Of a stretch of DNA of 64,000 nt, positions 19,358 to 28,689 are shown piece after piece; the first letter of the stretch is position 1, and every line of letters begins with the position of its first letter. This stretch comes from Brevibacterium linens ATCC 9172 (GTDB taxonomy: Bacteria; Actinomycetota; Actinomycetes; Actinomycetales; Brevibacteriaceae). The stretch spans positions 62,001 to 126,000 of the forward strand of contig NZ_FXYY01000002.1 in NCBI RefSeq assembly GCF_900169165.1, read 5' to 3'. A model generated the notes under the pieces. It did no database searches. It was given only the letters and a program-made list of their open reading frames with translations, and was not told the origin of the DNA. The position numbers were made by a program, and so were the translations under genes.

Positions 19358-20299
19358 ATGCGCATCGTCGTACTCGATGACTATCAGCAGGTGGCCGCGG
19401 ACTTCGCGGACTGGTCCCGTCTCGACTCCGAGGTCGAGTTCGTCCACCGTCCCATCGTCGACGACGATGACCTGGTCAAGGTGCTCACCGGCGCCCAGGT
19501 GGTCGTGGCGATGCGGGAGAGAACCGCGTTCACGACCGGCCGACTGGCACGACTGCCGGATCTGCGGCTGCTCGTGACCACGGGGCGGGTCAATGCCTCC
19601 ATCGATGTGGAGGCGGCGCATCCGCAGGGCATCGTGGTCTGCGGAACCGAGTCGACCACCTCGGCGACGCCGGAGCTGACCTGGGGACTCATCCTCTCTG
19701 TTCTGCGCAGCATCCCTGCCGAGGACGCCTCGGTCCGCAGCGGAGGCTGGCAGACGAGCGTCGGGGGAGACCTCGACGGACACCGCCTCGGCGTCGTCGG
19801 TCTGGGACGACTGGGAACGAAGGTCGCGCGGGTCGGCGCTGCCTTCGGCATGGACGTCGTGGCGTGGAGCCAGAACCTCGACGCGGAACGGGCAGATGCC
19901 CTGGGCGTGCGCGCGGTGAGCAAGGACGAACTGTTCTCCACGGCGGACGTGGTGACGATCCACTACAAGCTCAGCGACCGCAGTCGAGGACTCGTGGGAA
20001 CCGCCGAACTTGAGACGATGAAGCCGGGCAGCGTCCTCGTCAACACCTCGCGCGCCGGACTCGTCGACACCGACGCACTCATCGCCGTGCTGGAGGCCGG
20101 TGGGATCCGGGGTGCCGGACTCGACGTCCACGACGAAGAGCCGCTGCCGGTGGACCATCGCCTGCGCAGCACACCGCGCACCGTGCTCACCCCGCACCTG
20201 GGATACGTCACCGAAGACACCTATCGGATCTTCTTCACTCAGGCAGTCGAGGACATCGCCGCCTGGATCGCAGGAGAGTCGATCCGCGTGCTGGGTTGA
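19358..20299 (+). CDS. D-2-hydroxyacid dehydrogenase family protein
   Basis: 313 residues. The NAD loop GLGRLG is at residues 148-153. The substrate arginine lies in NTSRAGLVD, the catalytic Glu in DVHDEEPLP and the His in TPHLGY. ATG 19358 follows GAGGGGA. Without the islet at 20301-21488, the next gene would be the benzoylformate decarboxylase about 95 bases on, so this enzyme may act on mandelate/phenylglyoxylate-like acids; that is inference. Its last 16 codons plus stop are repeated at 21489-21541. Confidence 0.85.
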   Translation: MRIVVLDDYQQVAADFADWSRLDSEVEFVHRPIVDDDDLVKVLTGAQVVVAMRERTAFTTGRLARLPDLRLLVTTGRVNASIDVEAAHPQGIVVCGTESTTSATPELTWGLILSVLRSIPAEDASVRSGGWQTSVGGDLDGHRLGVVGLGRLGTKVARVGAAFGMDVVAWSQNLDAERADALGVRAVSKDELFSTADVVTIHYKLSDRSRGLVGTAELETMKPGSVLVNTSRAGLVDTDALIAVLEAGGIRGAGLDVHDEEPLPVDHRLRSTPRTVLTPHLGYVTEDTYRIFFTQAVEDIAAWIAGESIRVLG

Positions 20300-20300
20300 G
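20248..20300 (+). repeat. Left copy of 53-bp flanking repeat (3' end of dehydrogenase gene)
   Basis: Matches 21489-21541 at 50 of 53 positions. It is the functional 3' end of the gene at 19358-20299. The longest identical run is GCCTGGATCGCAGGAGAG (18 bases). Confidence 0.9.
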
Positions 20301-20589
20301 AATGCGTGCCGGATACAGGCGCGAGCGTATCGGCAACTTTCATTCCACCTCGCGAAATCGGCAGAAAGGGGGACGCAGCTTTCGAGCACATCGATCGACG
20401 CGATCTTACCTGTCACTGTGCTCGCGTATTCGAACTAGCCCTGAGCGAGCGATCCCCAGACTTCGACGTTGAATCCATTGCTTGACATAGCGGACCGCCC
20501 GTTATGGGCTGCATCCCGTACTTACGATTCTAGGACTGTGGCGCTGAGGGCGAGGCTTTACAGCTAACGTACCCGTTGCCCAGCCAAGA

Positions 20590-20832
20590 CTAAGAATCCG
20601 CAGTCACCACGAAAGTTCCGTCAGCGTGGACGGCCACCGCAGAATGTTCAGATCTCGGAACCTGGGGAGTCCAGCGGCAAGCCATGCTTCTGGTATCGAT
20701 GGGATTCTGGATGTTGGCGTCGATAGAAGTCCCATCCGCGACTGGAACAATATGATTAGTAAGTCCACCGAGGTTTCCCCTTAGTGTCCTCATAACAGTG
20801 GTCTCTGCTCCAAAGGGTGGTTCAGTGATTAC
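20590..20832 (-). pseudogene. Protein-like fragment without start codon
   Basis: An 80-codon open stretch with protein-like composition that ends in AVHADGTFVVTADS. An in-frame TGA at 20833-20835 cuts it off upstream. The only ATG (20793) lacks a well-spaced ribosome site. It could be the C-terminal piece of a disrupted gene. No family is recognised, and it may be chance. Confidence 0.3.
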
Positions 20833-21071
20833 TCAGTCGTCGACGACCAGCAGTGGCCCAATACGCTCTAGTCGGCAAGATCGAATATCGGGCTAGATCG
20901 GTCGACGGTACGGGGCCGAACTCTGATGGAAGATAGGTTTCTCGGGATGAGAAATGTATATGTGAGGGAATCTTGGTAAATGATCTACACCAACATCGGC
21001 GCTAACGTTTTCTCACTTCACAAGGATGTTCTATCCTCGGCATTACCAAATTCATAGATGAGGAGTAACCG

Positions 21072-21110
21072 ATGGCGCGTATCCTATTGGTGCGTCAGAC
21101 CCCTGCATAG
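21072..21110 (+). pseudogene. 12-codon frame with strong ribosome binding site
   Basis: ATG 21072 is preceded by GAGGAG at a good distance, but the frame MARILLVRQTPA stops after 12 codons. It may be the 5' stub of a gene lost by rearrangement, or a short leader peptide. Weak support. Confidence 0.25.
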
Positions 21111-21114
21111 TTGT

Positions 21115-21285
21115 TTAGCAGAAATCCCTGCCGATGAGACAGTTACCATGGGAGCCGCAGGGTGAAGCTGACGGCTCGTCCGTGTAGATGATCTGGCTGT
21201 TAAGCGCACCAAACGCGCCTATTGACAATATAAACGTGGCGATTGCAGTACCGCCCAGCGTGCAAATTTTGGTTAGCTTTGACAT
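21115..21285 (-). CDS. Small secreted peptide with Cys-containing tail
   Basis: 56 residues from ATG 21285, chosen because TGAGGA lies just upstream; two earlier in-frame ATGs exist. The N-terminus is a classic signal peptide: MSKLTK, then a hydrophobic core of about 18 residues ending FGALNS. The predicted mature part is about 26 residues and ends SPCGSHGNCLIGRDFC, with three cysteines, two of them able to pair. It lies inside the islet in AT-rich surroundings. No family is recognised. It could be a bacteriocin-like or signalling peptide, but no modification, immunity or export gene is next to it. Confidence 0.5.
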   Translation of the reverse strand: MSKLTKICTLGGTAIATFILSIGAFGALNSQIIYTDEPSASPCGSHGNCLIGRDFC

Positions 21286-21488
21286 TGCGATCCTCATATT
21301 CTCGTCTGGGTCCACGTCGTTGACTCATCATTAATCAACGATGCGGAAAACTATACCTAGGGCTGAAAGTTGTTTGAACCAATTTATCGAAATGTTACTT
21401 AACTATATCGGATTTTAATATTAACTTCTGTTGTGTATGGAACGAAATAGATATTAACTTGGGTTCGGTAGAAGCGATTGCAATCTAA

Positions 21489-21541
21489 CGAGGACATCGC
21501 AGCCTGGATCGCAGGAGAGCCGATCCGCGTGCTGGGCTGAG
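21489..21541 (+). repeat. Right copy of 53-bp flanking repeat
   Basis: Copy of 20248-20300 with three differences: one synonymous change, one Ser-to-Pro change and one silent change in the last Gly codon. It has no gene attached: the dehydrogenase reading frame upstream of it is missing. It marks the right edge of the islet. Confidence 0.9.
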
Positions 21542-21636
21542 CCGACTCGATCGCGCCAACGGATATGGTGAGGTGAGAGAGGTGCCACACAACTCGGCCC
21601 CTCCGCGAGAGCACTACGAACGAAAGCAGAGGCACC

Positions 21637-23283
21637 ATGGCCGACCAATCCGACAGAGACGACAGCGGGAAGACAGTCCTCGATGCGAGTCTGGAGGTCT
21701 TCCGTGCCCATGGGATGACGACGATCTTCGGAAATCCGGGTTCGAACGAGCTGCCGTTCCTCGCCGGTCTCGGCGACGACTTCCGATTCGTCCTCGGTCT
21801 GCATGAGCAGGTCGTCGTCGGCATGGCCGAAGGATACGCACGGGCCACGGGAGCCCCGGCGCTGGTGAATCTGCACGCCGCCTCGGGGTCGGGCAATGGC
21901 ATGGGAGCGTTGACAAACGCCCACTACGGGCACGTTCCGCTGGTCGTCCTCGCAGGTCAGCAGGTGCGCCGCACCGTCGGTCAGGAGACGATGCTCGCCA
22001 GCGTCGATGCCTCGACGCTGCCCGCCCCGCTGGTGAAGTACTCGCACGAGCCGCTGTCGGCGCTCGACGTGCCCCGCACCCTGTCGCAGGCGGTCCTCGA
22101 GGCGGCCACCCAGCCCAGCGGTCCCGTCTATGTGTCCGTCCCGCTCGACGACTGGGACCAGTCGGCGCTTCCCGACGACGCACTGTTGGCGCAGCGGTCG
22201 GTGGCGACGGCGGGGACGATGTCGACCTCGCTGCTTCGCGAGCTCACGGACGTCCTCGACGGGGCACGGAACCCTGCCCTCGTCCTCGGGCCGCAGGTCG
22301 ATGCCGCCGCCGTCGCTGATTCGACGGTCTATGAGGATGCCATGGTGCTGGCCGAACGCCTGAACGCCTCGGTCTTCGTCGCTCCCTCGCCGACTCGCTG
22401 TCCGTTCCCGACCACGCACCCGAACTTCGACGGCGTCCTCGTCCCAGGTATCAAGTCAGTGCGTGACCGGCTTGCCGGCCACGACGTCGTGCTCGTCATC
22501 GGAGCCGCCGCGTTCCGATACCACCGCTGGGAACCGGCGAACTATCTGGAGCCGGGCACCGAGGTCATCCAGATCACCCAGGATCCGCGGGAGGCGACAC
22601 GGGCAGCGTTCGGGCGCGCCGTCATCGCGGACGTCGCGACCGCGCTCGCCGACCTCGCAGAGGCGACGACGGACCGAGGAACTCGCCGAGGCGACCGTGG
22701 GTCTCGGGTCGTCACCGCACCTGCCGAGTCGGAGCAGGGAATGTCCGGCACCGAGGTGCTCGACGTCCTCAACGATCACGTCGACGACTCCGTCGTCTAC
22801 GTCAATGAGACGACCACCCTCGATCTCGACTACCTCGAGCGGATCGTCATCGACCGGCCCGGGATGTACCACTTCCCGGCCTCGGGCGGACTGGGCTTCG
22901 GTCTGCCGGTCGCGCTGGGTTTGGCGATCGGTGCCCCGGAGAAGACCATTGTCGCCACCGTCGGCGACGGGTCCGCGAACTACGGTCTCACGGCTCTGTA
23001 CACGGCTGCCCAGTTGGGCACGAAGACGATCTTCGTCATCGTCAACAACTCCGGCTACGGTGCGCTCTCCGGATTCGCCGAGCGAATGGGCGTTCCCGAT
23101 ACGCCGGGACTGACCTTGGGCACGATCGACTTCGTGTCGTTGGCGCAGGGGTACGGAGTCCCGGCCAGCCGGACCACGACGCGGGAAGAGTTCGAGACCG
23201 CCTACCGTGAGGCGCTGCAGGCCGACGGACCGGTGCTCATCGACGCCGTCGTCCTCGGCGTCGACGGCCGGCCGACAGCGTGA
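21637..23283 (+). CDS. mdlC: Benzoylformate decarboxylase (ThDP-dependent)
   Basis: 548 residues. Decarboxylates phenylglyoxylate to benzaldehyde in mandelate-type pathways. By eye it follows Pseudomonas MdlC closely: FGNPGSNELPF with Ser36, Glu57 (cofactor activating), His80 in NLHAASG, and His296 in FRYHRW. These correspond to the known Ser26, Glu47, His70 and His281. The ThDP motif GDGSANY is near the C-terminus. ATG 21637 follows AGAGG; a TATGGT box at 21563 could be its -10. Related 2-oxoacid decarboxylases are possible, but the active site favours an aryl substrate. Confidence 0.85.
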   Translation: MADQSDRDDSGKTVLDASLEVFRAHGMTTIFGNPGSNELPFLAGLGDDFRFVLGLHEQVVVGMAEGYARATGAPALVNLHAASGSGNGMGALTNAHYGHVPLVVLAGQQVRRTVGQETMLASVDASTLPAPLVKYSHEPLSALDVPRTLSQAVLEAATQPSGPVYVSVPLDDWDQSALPDDALLAQRSVATAGTMSTSLLRELTDVLDGARNPALVLGPQVDAAAVADSTVYEDAMVLAERLNASVFVAPSPTRCPFPTTHPNFDGVLVPGIKSVRDRLAGHDVVLVIGAAAFRYHRWEPANYLEPGTEVIQITQDPREATRAAFGRAVIADVATALADLAEATTDRGTRRGDRGSRVVTAPAESEQGMSGTEVLDVLNDHVDDSVVYVNETTTLDLDYLERIVIDRPGMYHFPASGGLGFGLPVALGLAIGAPEKTIVATVGDGSANYGLTALYTAAQLGTKTIFVIVNNSGYGALSGFAERMGVPDTPGLTLGTIDFVSLAQGYGVPASRTTTREEFETAYREALQADGPVLIDAVVLGVDGRPTA

Positions 23284-23317
23284 CCGCCGGCGTGTGGGCA
23301 GCGCCCTGAGACCGACG

Positions 23318-23351
23318 AAGCCGCCGGAGAGTCAGAACTCTCCGGCGGCTT
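23318..23351. terminator. Bidirectional terminator between mdlC and aldo/keto reductase gene
   Basis: AAGCCGCCGGAGAG (23318-23331) pairs exactly with 23338-23351 around a six-base loop. A's flank one side and T's the other, so it works on both strands between convergent genes. Confidence 0.85.
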
Positions 23352-23374
23352 TCGCATTGCTCAACCCGACTGGG

Positions 23375-24211
<837 letters not shown>

Positions 24212-24422
24212 TCACGGGCTGGAATGGTGCGTGGGAGACATCCTTGTGGGAGACCTCCGCGGGGACGGGAATCTGAAGGTGAGCCCCCTGCGACCCTATA
24301 ACGACAGGGTCGGTGGCGATCATTCCCAGTCTCGGCCTGTTTCTCCCTGTTTCGATTCGGCTCGGAGCGCTCGGTGTCGAGACTGGCACACGTGATGACC
24401 ACGGAAGCGTGTGTGCGTCCGA

Positions 24423-24428
24423 TAGGTT
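24423..24428 (+). promoter_or_regulatory. -10 box for leaderless lipoprotein gene
   Basis: TAGGTT followed by six bases and the ATG of the lipoprotein gene at 24435. Confidence 0.45.
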
Positions 24429-24434
24429 CGAGAC

Positions 24435-25382
24435 ATGGTGGGACGAAGAGCAGGTTTTCGCAAGACGATCGCAGCGGGCGCAGCTGTACTCGCCTTGACT
24501 GTCGGCTTGTCCGGGTGTTTCGGGCCGGACCTCAGCGACCGCGCACATGACATCGGCGGGGTCCTGTCGACGAAACCGGGGGTCGAAGATGTCAGAACTG
24601 TTTACCAGAACGGCTTCGATTCGGGTCGGTTGCTGGCACACACCGTCACGATGTCCACCGATGCGACTCACAATCAGGCTGTCGAGGTCGCCGCCACGTT
24701 CGATCAGGAGACTGGCAGCGAATTCGATCGCTATGACCAAGAGCTCACGCTCGTGATTTCGCACCAGGTCATCGAGATGCGAGACTCCACGAGCAGCGAC
24801 ATCATGGAGGAGCGAACACCGCATCTTCTTGCGCTCGCGTCAGAACTGTCCGCCGACCGAATCGAGTGGGATCAACAGTCCGAGCAGAACCCCTTTGACG
24901 ATTCGCTGCGCCTGACGGCTGTGCAGAGTGGCCCCTTCAGGACACTCAGTGTGGTGCGGGCAGAACTCGGCTCCGAGAGCTTTGAGCTGAGAACAAAGGC
25001 TCCATCCCGGGCTGAGTGGATGGTGGCCTTCCCGTACTCGGAACAGGCGCAGAATCGTCTGGAGACGGCAATCAGTCCGATTCTCGGCCAGACCGATGAG
25101 ATCAGGATCGAAGACGACCAGGTGTCGAGCTACCGCGTTGAAGTCCATGACGGGCCGGCAGCGGTCGGTCAGCTGAGAGAGAAGATCGAACGCATCGATA
25201 CTGTCAACCCTCAGCCCTGGGATTTCCACTGGAATCTCACCACGGGCCCGAACAGTCAGTGGAATCCAGGATGGGTCAATGTGGGCGGATGCGACTATGG
25301 TGAGGAGCCAGACTCGCAGGCCACCTCTTCCGCGCAGACTCTTGAGGATCAGCTGCGAGCACTGTACGACACGTGCCAGTGA
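24435..25382 (+). CDS. Hypothetical lipoprotein
   Basis: 315 residues. Signal sequence MVGRRAGFRK, then a hydrophobic stretch and lipobox LSGC with Cys28. The mature part is acidic, with no recognised domain, and has two further cysteines near the end (Cys in GGCDYG and the penultimate residue) that may pair. Predicted to be anchored to the outer face of the membrane. It stands alone between the aldo/keto reductase and apt. Base composition is slightly less GC-rich than its neighbours. Function unknown. Confidence 0.8.
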   Translation: MVGRRAGFRKTIAAGAAVLALTVGLSGCFGPDLSDRAHDIGGVLSTKPGVEDVRTVYQNGFDSGRLLAHTVTMSTDATHNQAVEVAATFDQETGSEFDRYDQELTLVISHQVIEMRDSTSSDIMEERTPHLLALASELSADRIEWDQQSEQNPFDDSLRLTAVQSGPFRTLSVVRAELGSESFELRTKAPSRAEWMVAFPYSEQAQNRLETAISPILGQTDEIRIEDDQVSSYRVEVHDGPAAVGQLREKIERIDTVNPQPWDFHWNLTTGPNSQWNPGWVNVGGCDYGEEPDSQATSSAQTLEDQLRALYDTCQ

Positions 25383-25401
25383 TCGTCAGTGGCGGTCCTG
25401 A

Positions 25402-25602
25402 CAGACAGCGGCTGACCTGCCTTCAGCTTCGCCCCTCGTCCTGTGCGCGCCTCTTGCCGGTGGACTCCGCGGCGGCGATCTGGGCCTTGTCTGCACTGCA
25501 CCGATCACCGTCACGGTGATCCCACTGACGGAGGTTTCCGACCCCGTCTTCGCGCAGGCGTTCGTCGGTCACGGTGGGGCCATCGACATCGTCCATCTGT
25601 GA
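25402..25602 (+). pseudogene. Probable PTS EIIA (glucose family) fragment
   Basis: Between the lipoprotein gene and apt, frame 1 from 25402 to the TGA at 25600-25602 is open and protein-like. It contains TAPITVTVIPLTEVSDPVFA followed by a QAFVGHGGAID segment. This resembles the N-terminal part of EIIA-Glc domains (APxxGxVxPLxEVxDPVFxxxxxGxGxAI). It has no start codon with a ribosome site, and it stops before the active-site histidine region. I read it as the remnant of a lost PTS gene. Not certain without a profile search. Confidence 0.45.
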
Positions 25603-25612
25603 GGCGCAGGCT

Positions 25613-26155
25613 TCACTCCACGAAGAGGGTGTGCACCTCACCCGTATGTTCGCGACCACCGAGTTCGCTCAGTTCGAGGACCACTGCCGAGCCGATGACT
25701 TCGGCGTCGAGGTCGGCGACGAGGGACTGAGCAGCTGTGAGCGTCCCGCCGGTGGCGAGGATGTCATCGATGAGGAGGACGCGCTCGCCCTTCGTCAGGA
25801 CATCGGGGCCTTCGATCGTGGCGGTGCCGTATTCGAGGGTGTAGGACACAGCGGCAGCCGGGCGGGGGAGTTTGCCGGCCTTGCGGATCGGCAGGATTCC
25901 GACTCCCGTCATCGCGGAGATGGCACCGGCGAAGAGGAAGCCGCGGGCCTCGAGCCCGCCGACGATATCGAACTGACCTGCGAACGGTTCGATGAGCGCC
26001 TCGGTGACGGCCCGCATCGCCGGGCCATCGGCGAGCAGCGGAGAGATGTCGCGGAAGACCACTCCCGGTTCGGGGTAGTCGGGAATCGAGGTGATGAGGC
26101 TCTGGGCGCGGGCGAGATCGGATTGGGTCACGGCACAACGATACTCGGTGGCCAT
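25613..26155 (-). CDS. apt: Adenine phosphoribosyltransferase
   Basis: 180 residues. Salvages adenine to AMP using PRPP. The PRPP motif VLLIDDILATGGT lies at residues 127-139, and FRDISPLL and GLEARGF are the family's other marks. Start ATG 26155 with GAGGG upstream. It is divergent from the methyltransferase gene, sharing a 63-base promoter region. In many actinobacteria apt sits by relA/secDF; here it does not. Confidence 0.93.
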   Translation of the reverse strand: MATEYRCAVTQSDLARAQSLITSIPDYPEPGVVFRDISPLLADGPAMRAVTEALIEPFAGQFDIVGGLEARGFLFAGAISAMTGVGILPIRKAGKLPRPAAAVSYTLEYGTATIEGPDVLTKGERVLLIDDILATGGTLTAAQSLVADLDAEVIGSAVVLELSELGGREHTGEVHTLFVE

Positions 26156-26218
26156 TGTGCCCTCAGCTCGGATCGGCACAATGGGAGGTACCGAAGACGG
26201 TGGTGGATCGGAGGAGCA

Positions 26219-26833
26219 ATGACATCGGATGCGACGCACGACCGAATCGCCGAGGCGTTCGCCCGGGTTCCGCGCGAACCCTTCCTGCCGGTGACGGAAC
26301 GACAGAACGCCTCCGGCAACGTGCCCCTGCCGATCGGGCACGGACAGACGAATTCGCAGCCGAGCACCGTCGCGGACATGCTCCGACTGCTTGATCCGCA
26401 GCCGGGTGAGACCGTCCTCGACCTCGGATCAGGCTCCGGGTGGACCTCGATGCTGCTCGCCGTCCTCGTCGGTCCGGCCGGGCGGGTGCTCGGGGTCGAA
26501 CGCCATCCCGAGCTCGTCGAAACCTCGCGGGCGGCCATCGACGCCGTCACTGCCGATTCCGCAGACCGGGAGGCCCTCGCCGAGGTGGCCATCCACGCAG
26601 CCGTTCCGGGTGCCCTCGGTCTCCCGGCCGAGGCCCCGTTCGACCGGATTCTCGTCTCCGCCGGGGCGGAATCCCTGCCCGCCGAGCTCGTCGATCAGCT
26701 GGCCCTCGGCGCCACCATGGTCATTCCCGTCGCGGGGGAGATGCTGCGAGTCGTCCGTGACGGGCCCGGTGCCGACGAGCTGGCGATCACTCGTCACGGG
26801 TGGTATCGGTTCGTGCCGCTGATCAGCGAGTGA
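26219..26833 (+). CDS. Protein-L-isoaspartate O-methyltransferase-like protein
   Basis: 204 residues. SAM-dependent methyltransferase; the PCMT family repairs isoaspartyl residues. The upstream marker region PLPIGHGQTNSQPSTVADML matches the family substrate loop, followed by SAM motif I (LDLGSGSGWTS). ATG 26219 follows GGAGGA. Convergent with the ABC exporter gene, two bases apart. I am confident of the fold and family, less so of the exact substrate. Confidence 0.82.
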   Translation: MTSDATHDRIAEAFARVPREPFLPVTERQNASGNVPLPIGHGQTNSQPSTVADMLRLLDPQPGETVLDLGSGSGWTSMLLAVLVGPAGRVLGVERHPELVETSRAAIDAVTADSADREALAEVAIHAAVPGALGLPAEAPFDRILVSAGAESLPAELVDQLALGATMVIPVAGEMLRVVRDGPGADELAITRHGWYRFVPLISE

Positions 26834-26835
26834 CC

Positions 26836-28689
26836 TCACACGAGGGAGTCGCGCCAGGCCTGGTGCAATTGGGCGAACTTGCCCGTCCCGGAGATGAGTT
26901 CGTCCGGCGTGCCGTCCTCGATGATCCGACCGGACTCCATGACGAGCACGCGATCGGCGATCTCGACAGTGGACAGGCGGTGGGCGATGATGATCGCGGT
27001 CCTGCCCTCGAGCACCGTGGCCAGAGCGTTCTGCACCAGCCGCTCGGACGGAATGTCGAGGTGAGCGGTCGCCTCATCGAGGACGACGACATCCGGATCG
27101 GCGAGGAACACCCGGGCAAAGGACACGAGCTGACGCTGTCCCGAACTCAACCGGCCGCCGCGCTTCTTCACATCCGTGGCATATCCCTCGGGCAGTCGAC
27201 GGATGTACGCATCCAAGCCGACGGCGGTCGCGGCCGCCACGACTGCCTCGTCGCTGGCACCAGGATTGCCGATGCGGATGTTGTCGGCGATCGTGCCGGC
27301 GAAGAGGAACGACTCCTGAGTGACCATGACGACCGACGACCGCAGCTGTCCGTCATCGAGGTCACGCAGATCCACCTCGTCGAGGGTGATCCGACCGACG
27401 CTGGGGTCATAGAACCGGGTGACGAGCTTGACCAGGGTCGACTTGCCCGCGCCGGTGGCGCCGACGAGCGCGACGATCTGCCCTGCCGGGATGTGCAGAT
27501 CGAAGCGGGGGAGGACATCGGGTCCGTCGGCGTAGGCGAAGCGGACGCCGTCGAGATCGAGGGAACGTCCAGTGGCGGGTCGTGTGGGTGCGGCGTCATT
27601 GTCCGCAGGCGGTGCGCCACCGCTCGCGTGCGCAGGCAGAGCCTTCGGCTGGGTCGGTTCGACCACCTCGGGGTCGGTGTCGAGGACGGCGGCGATCTTC
27701 TCCAACGCCGCCGAGGCGGACTGGTAGAGATTGAACGCCTGGACGAGTTCGTCGAGCGGGCCGTAGAAACGGCGCAGGTAGAGGATGAACGCGGCGAGCA
27801 CGCCGATCTGCGTCCACCCTTCGATGACGAGCCACGCACCGACGACGATGATGACCGTCTGGGTGATGTTGCCGATCAGCCGCGTCCATCCGGCGAACCA
27901 GGCCACCCCACGCAGGGCATCGGTGTTCGCATCCCGATACCGCGCATCCTGATCGCTCAGCGTCCCGCGCCGCTCGGGCTGACGGCGGTACGCCTGCACG
28001 GCGCGGATGCCGCCCATCGTCTCGACGAAGTGGACGATGACCTTCGCGATCGACGTCCGCGTCCGCCGGTAGGCGCTGCGCTGAGTCGAATGCGCGGCCT
28101 TCGTGATGAAGAACAGCGGCACGAAACCGGCGAAGGCGACGATCGCCAAGGGCACATCGAGGACGACGAGCGTGACGGCGATGAACAGCATCTGCAGCAC
28201 CGCCAGCGCCGTCTCGAACAGGGAATACGACAGGAACTGCTGCACCGATTCCATGTCCGAGGTCTGCCGGGACACGAGCCGACCCGAGGTCGACTTCTCG
28301 TGATAGCCCAGGTCCAGACGCTGCACATGAGTGAACACCCGCTCGCGCAGAGTGAAGAGGATCTTCTGTGCAGTGATCCCGACGAGCCTGGTCGAGGTGA
28401 ACGCCAGAATCGCCGAGGCGACCGCGGAGACCACGAAGAACGTGACCGCCCGGATGAGCGGACCCATGTCTCCGTCGATGGCGGCGGGCACGCCCTGATC
28501 GAGGGCATCGGCGATGAACACCGGCCCGATGACCATGAGGGCCGCGGTGAGGACGACGATGACGGCGAGGAAGATGATCATCGCCGAATGCGGCCTGACC
28601 AGCGACATCAGCAGGGCGCGGGCCTTCTTCGCGATATCGGGCGGAAGCGACTCGATCTCGTCGTCGCTGTCGAGACGGGGCATGCTCAT
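26836..28689 (-). CDS. ABC exporter subunit (membrane domain-ATPase), partner 2
   Basis: 617 residues. Six-helix ABC membrane domain (about 35-330), a Pro/Ala-rich linker, then the nucleotide-binding domain. Walker A is GATGAGKS and Walker B is VVVLDEAT with the catalytic Glu intact. The signature is altered to LSSGQ instead of LSGGQ. Together with the previous gene it forms the heterodimer expected for the multidrug/peptide type. It overlaps that gene by four bases (ATGA) and has GGAGGG before its ATG. Substrate unknown. Confidence 0.92.
   Translation of the reverse strand: MSMPRLDSDDEIESLPPDIAKKARALLMSLVRPHSAMIIFLAVIVVLTAALMVIGPVFIADALDQGVPAAIDGDMGPLIRAVTFFVVSAVASAILAFTSTRLVGITAQKILFTLRERVFTHVQRLDLGYHEKSTSGRLVSRQTSDMESVQQFLSYSLFETALAVLQMLFIAVTLVVLDVPLAIVAFAGFVPLFFITKAAHSTQRSAYRRTRTSIAKVIVHFVETMGGIRAVQAYRRQPERRGTLSDQDARYRDANTDALRGVAWFAGWTRLIGNITQTVIIVVGAWLVIEGWTQIGVLAAFILYLRRFYGPLDELVQAFNLYQSASAALEKIAAVLDTDPEVVEPTQPKALPAHASGGAPPADNDAAPTRPATGRSLDLDGVRFAYADGPDVLPRFDLHIPAGQIVALVGATGAGKSTLVKLVTRFYDPSVGRITLDEVDLRDLDDGQLRSSVVMVTQESFLFAGTIADNIRIGNPGASDEAVVAAATAVGLDAYIRRLPEGYATDVKKRGGRLSSGQRQLVSFARVFLADPDVVVLDEATAHLDIPSERLVQNALATVLEGRTAIIIAHRLSTVEIADRVLVMESGRIIEDGTPDELISGTGKFAQLHQAWRDSLV

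Larger units (their letters stand above)
20301..21488. mobile_element. Putative insertion islet between duplicated gene ends
   Basis: 1,188 bases, visibly richer in A and T than the surroundings, especially 21290-21488. It is bounded by a direct repeat of the upstream gene's 3' end, the arrangement left when an element integrates into a gene end and restores it. No integrase or transposase is visible. It holds a protein-like fragment without a start (20590-20832, minus), a 12-codon aborted reading frame (21072-21110) and a small secreted-peptide gene (21115-21285, minus). 20301-20589 shows nothing else I can support. It may be a decayed element remnant. Confidence 0.45.

Noticed and set aside
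20301..20589. Coding frames running out of the dehydrogenase region on both strands
   Set aside because: Frames ending about 20416-20438 have no start signals of their own and no recognisable protein pattern.
21541..21806. Short frame overlapping the 5' end of the decarboxylase gene
   Set aside because: It is out of frame, lacks a domain, and the true start at 21637 is supported by homology of the N-terminus.
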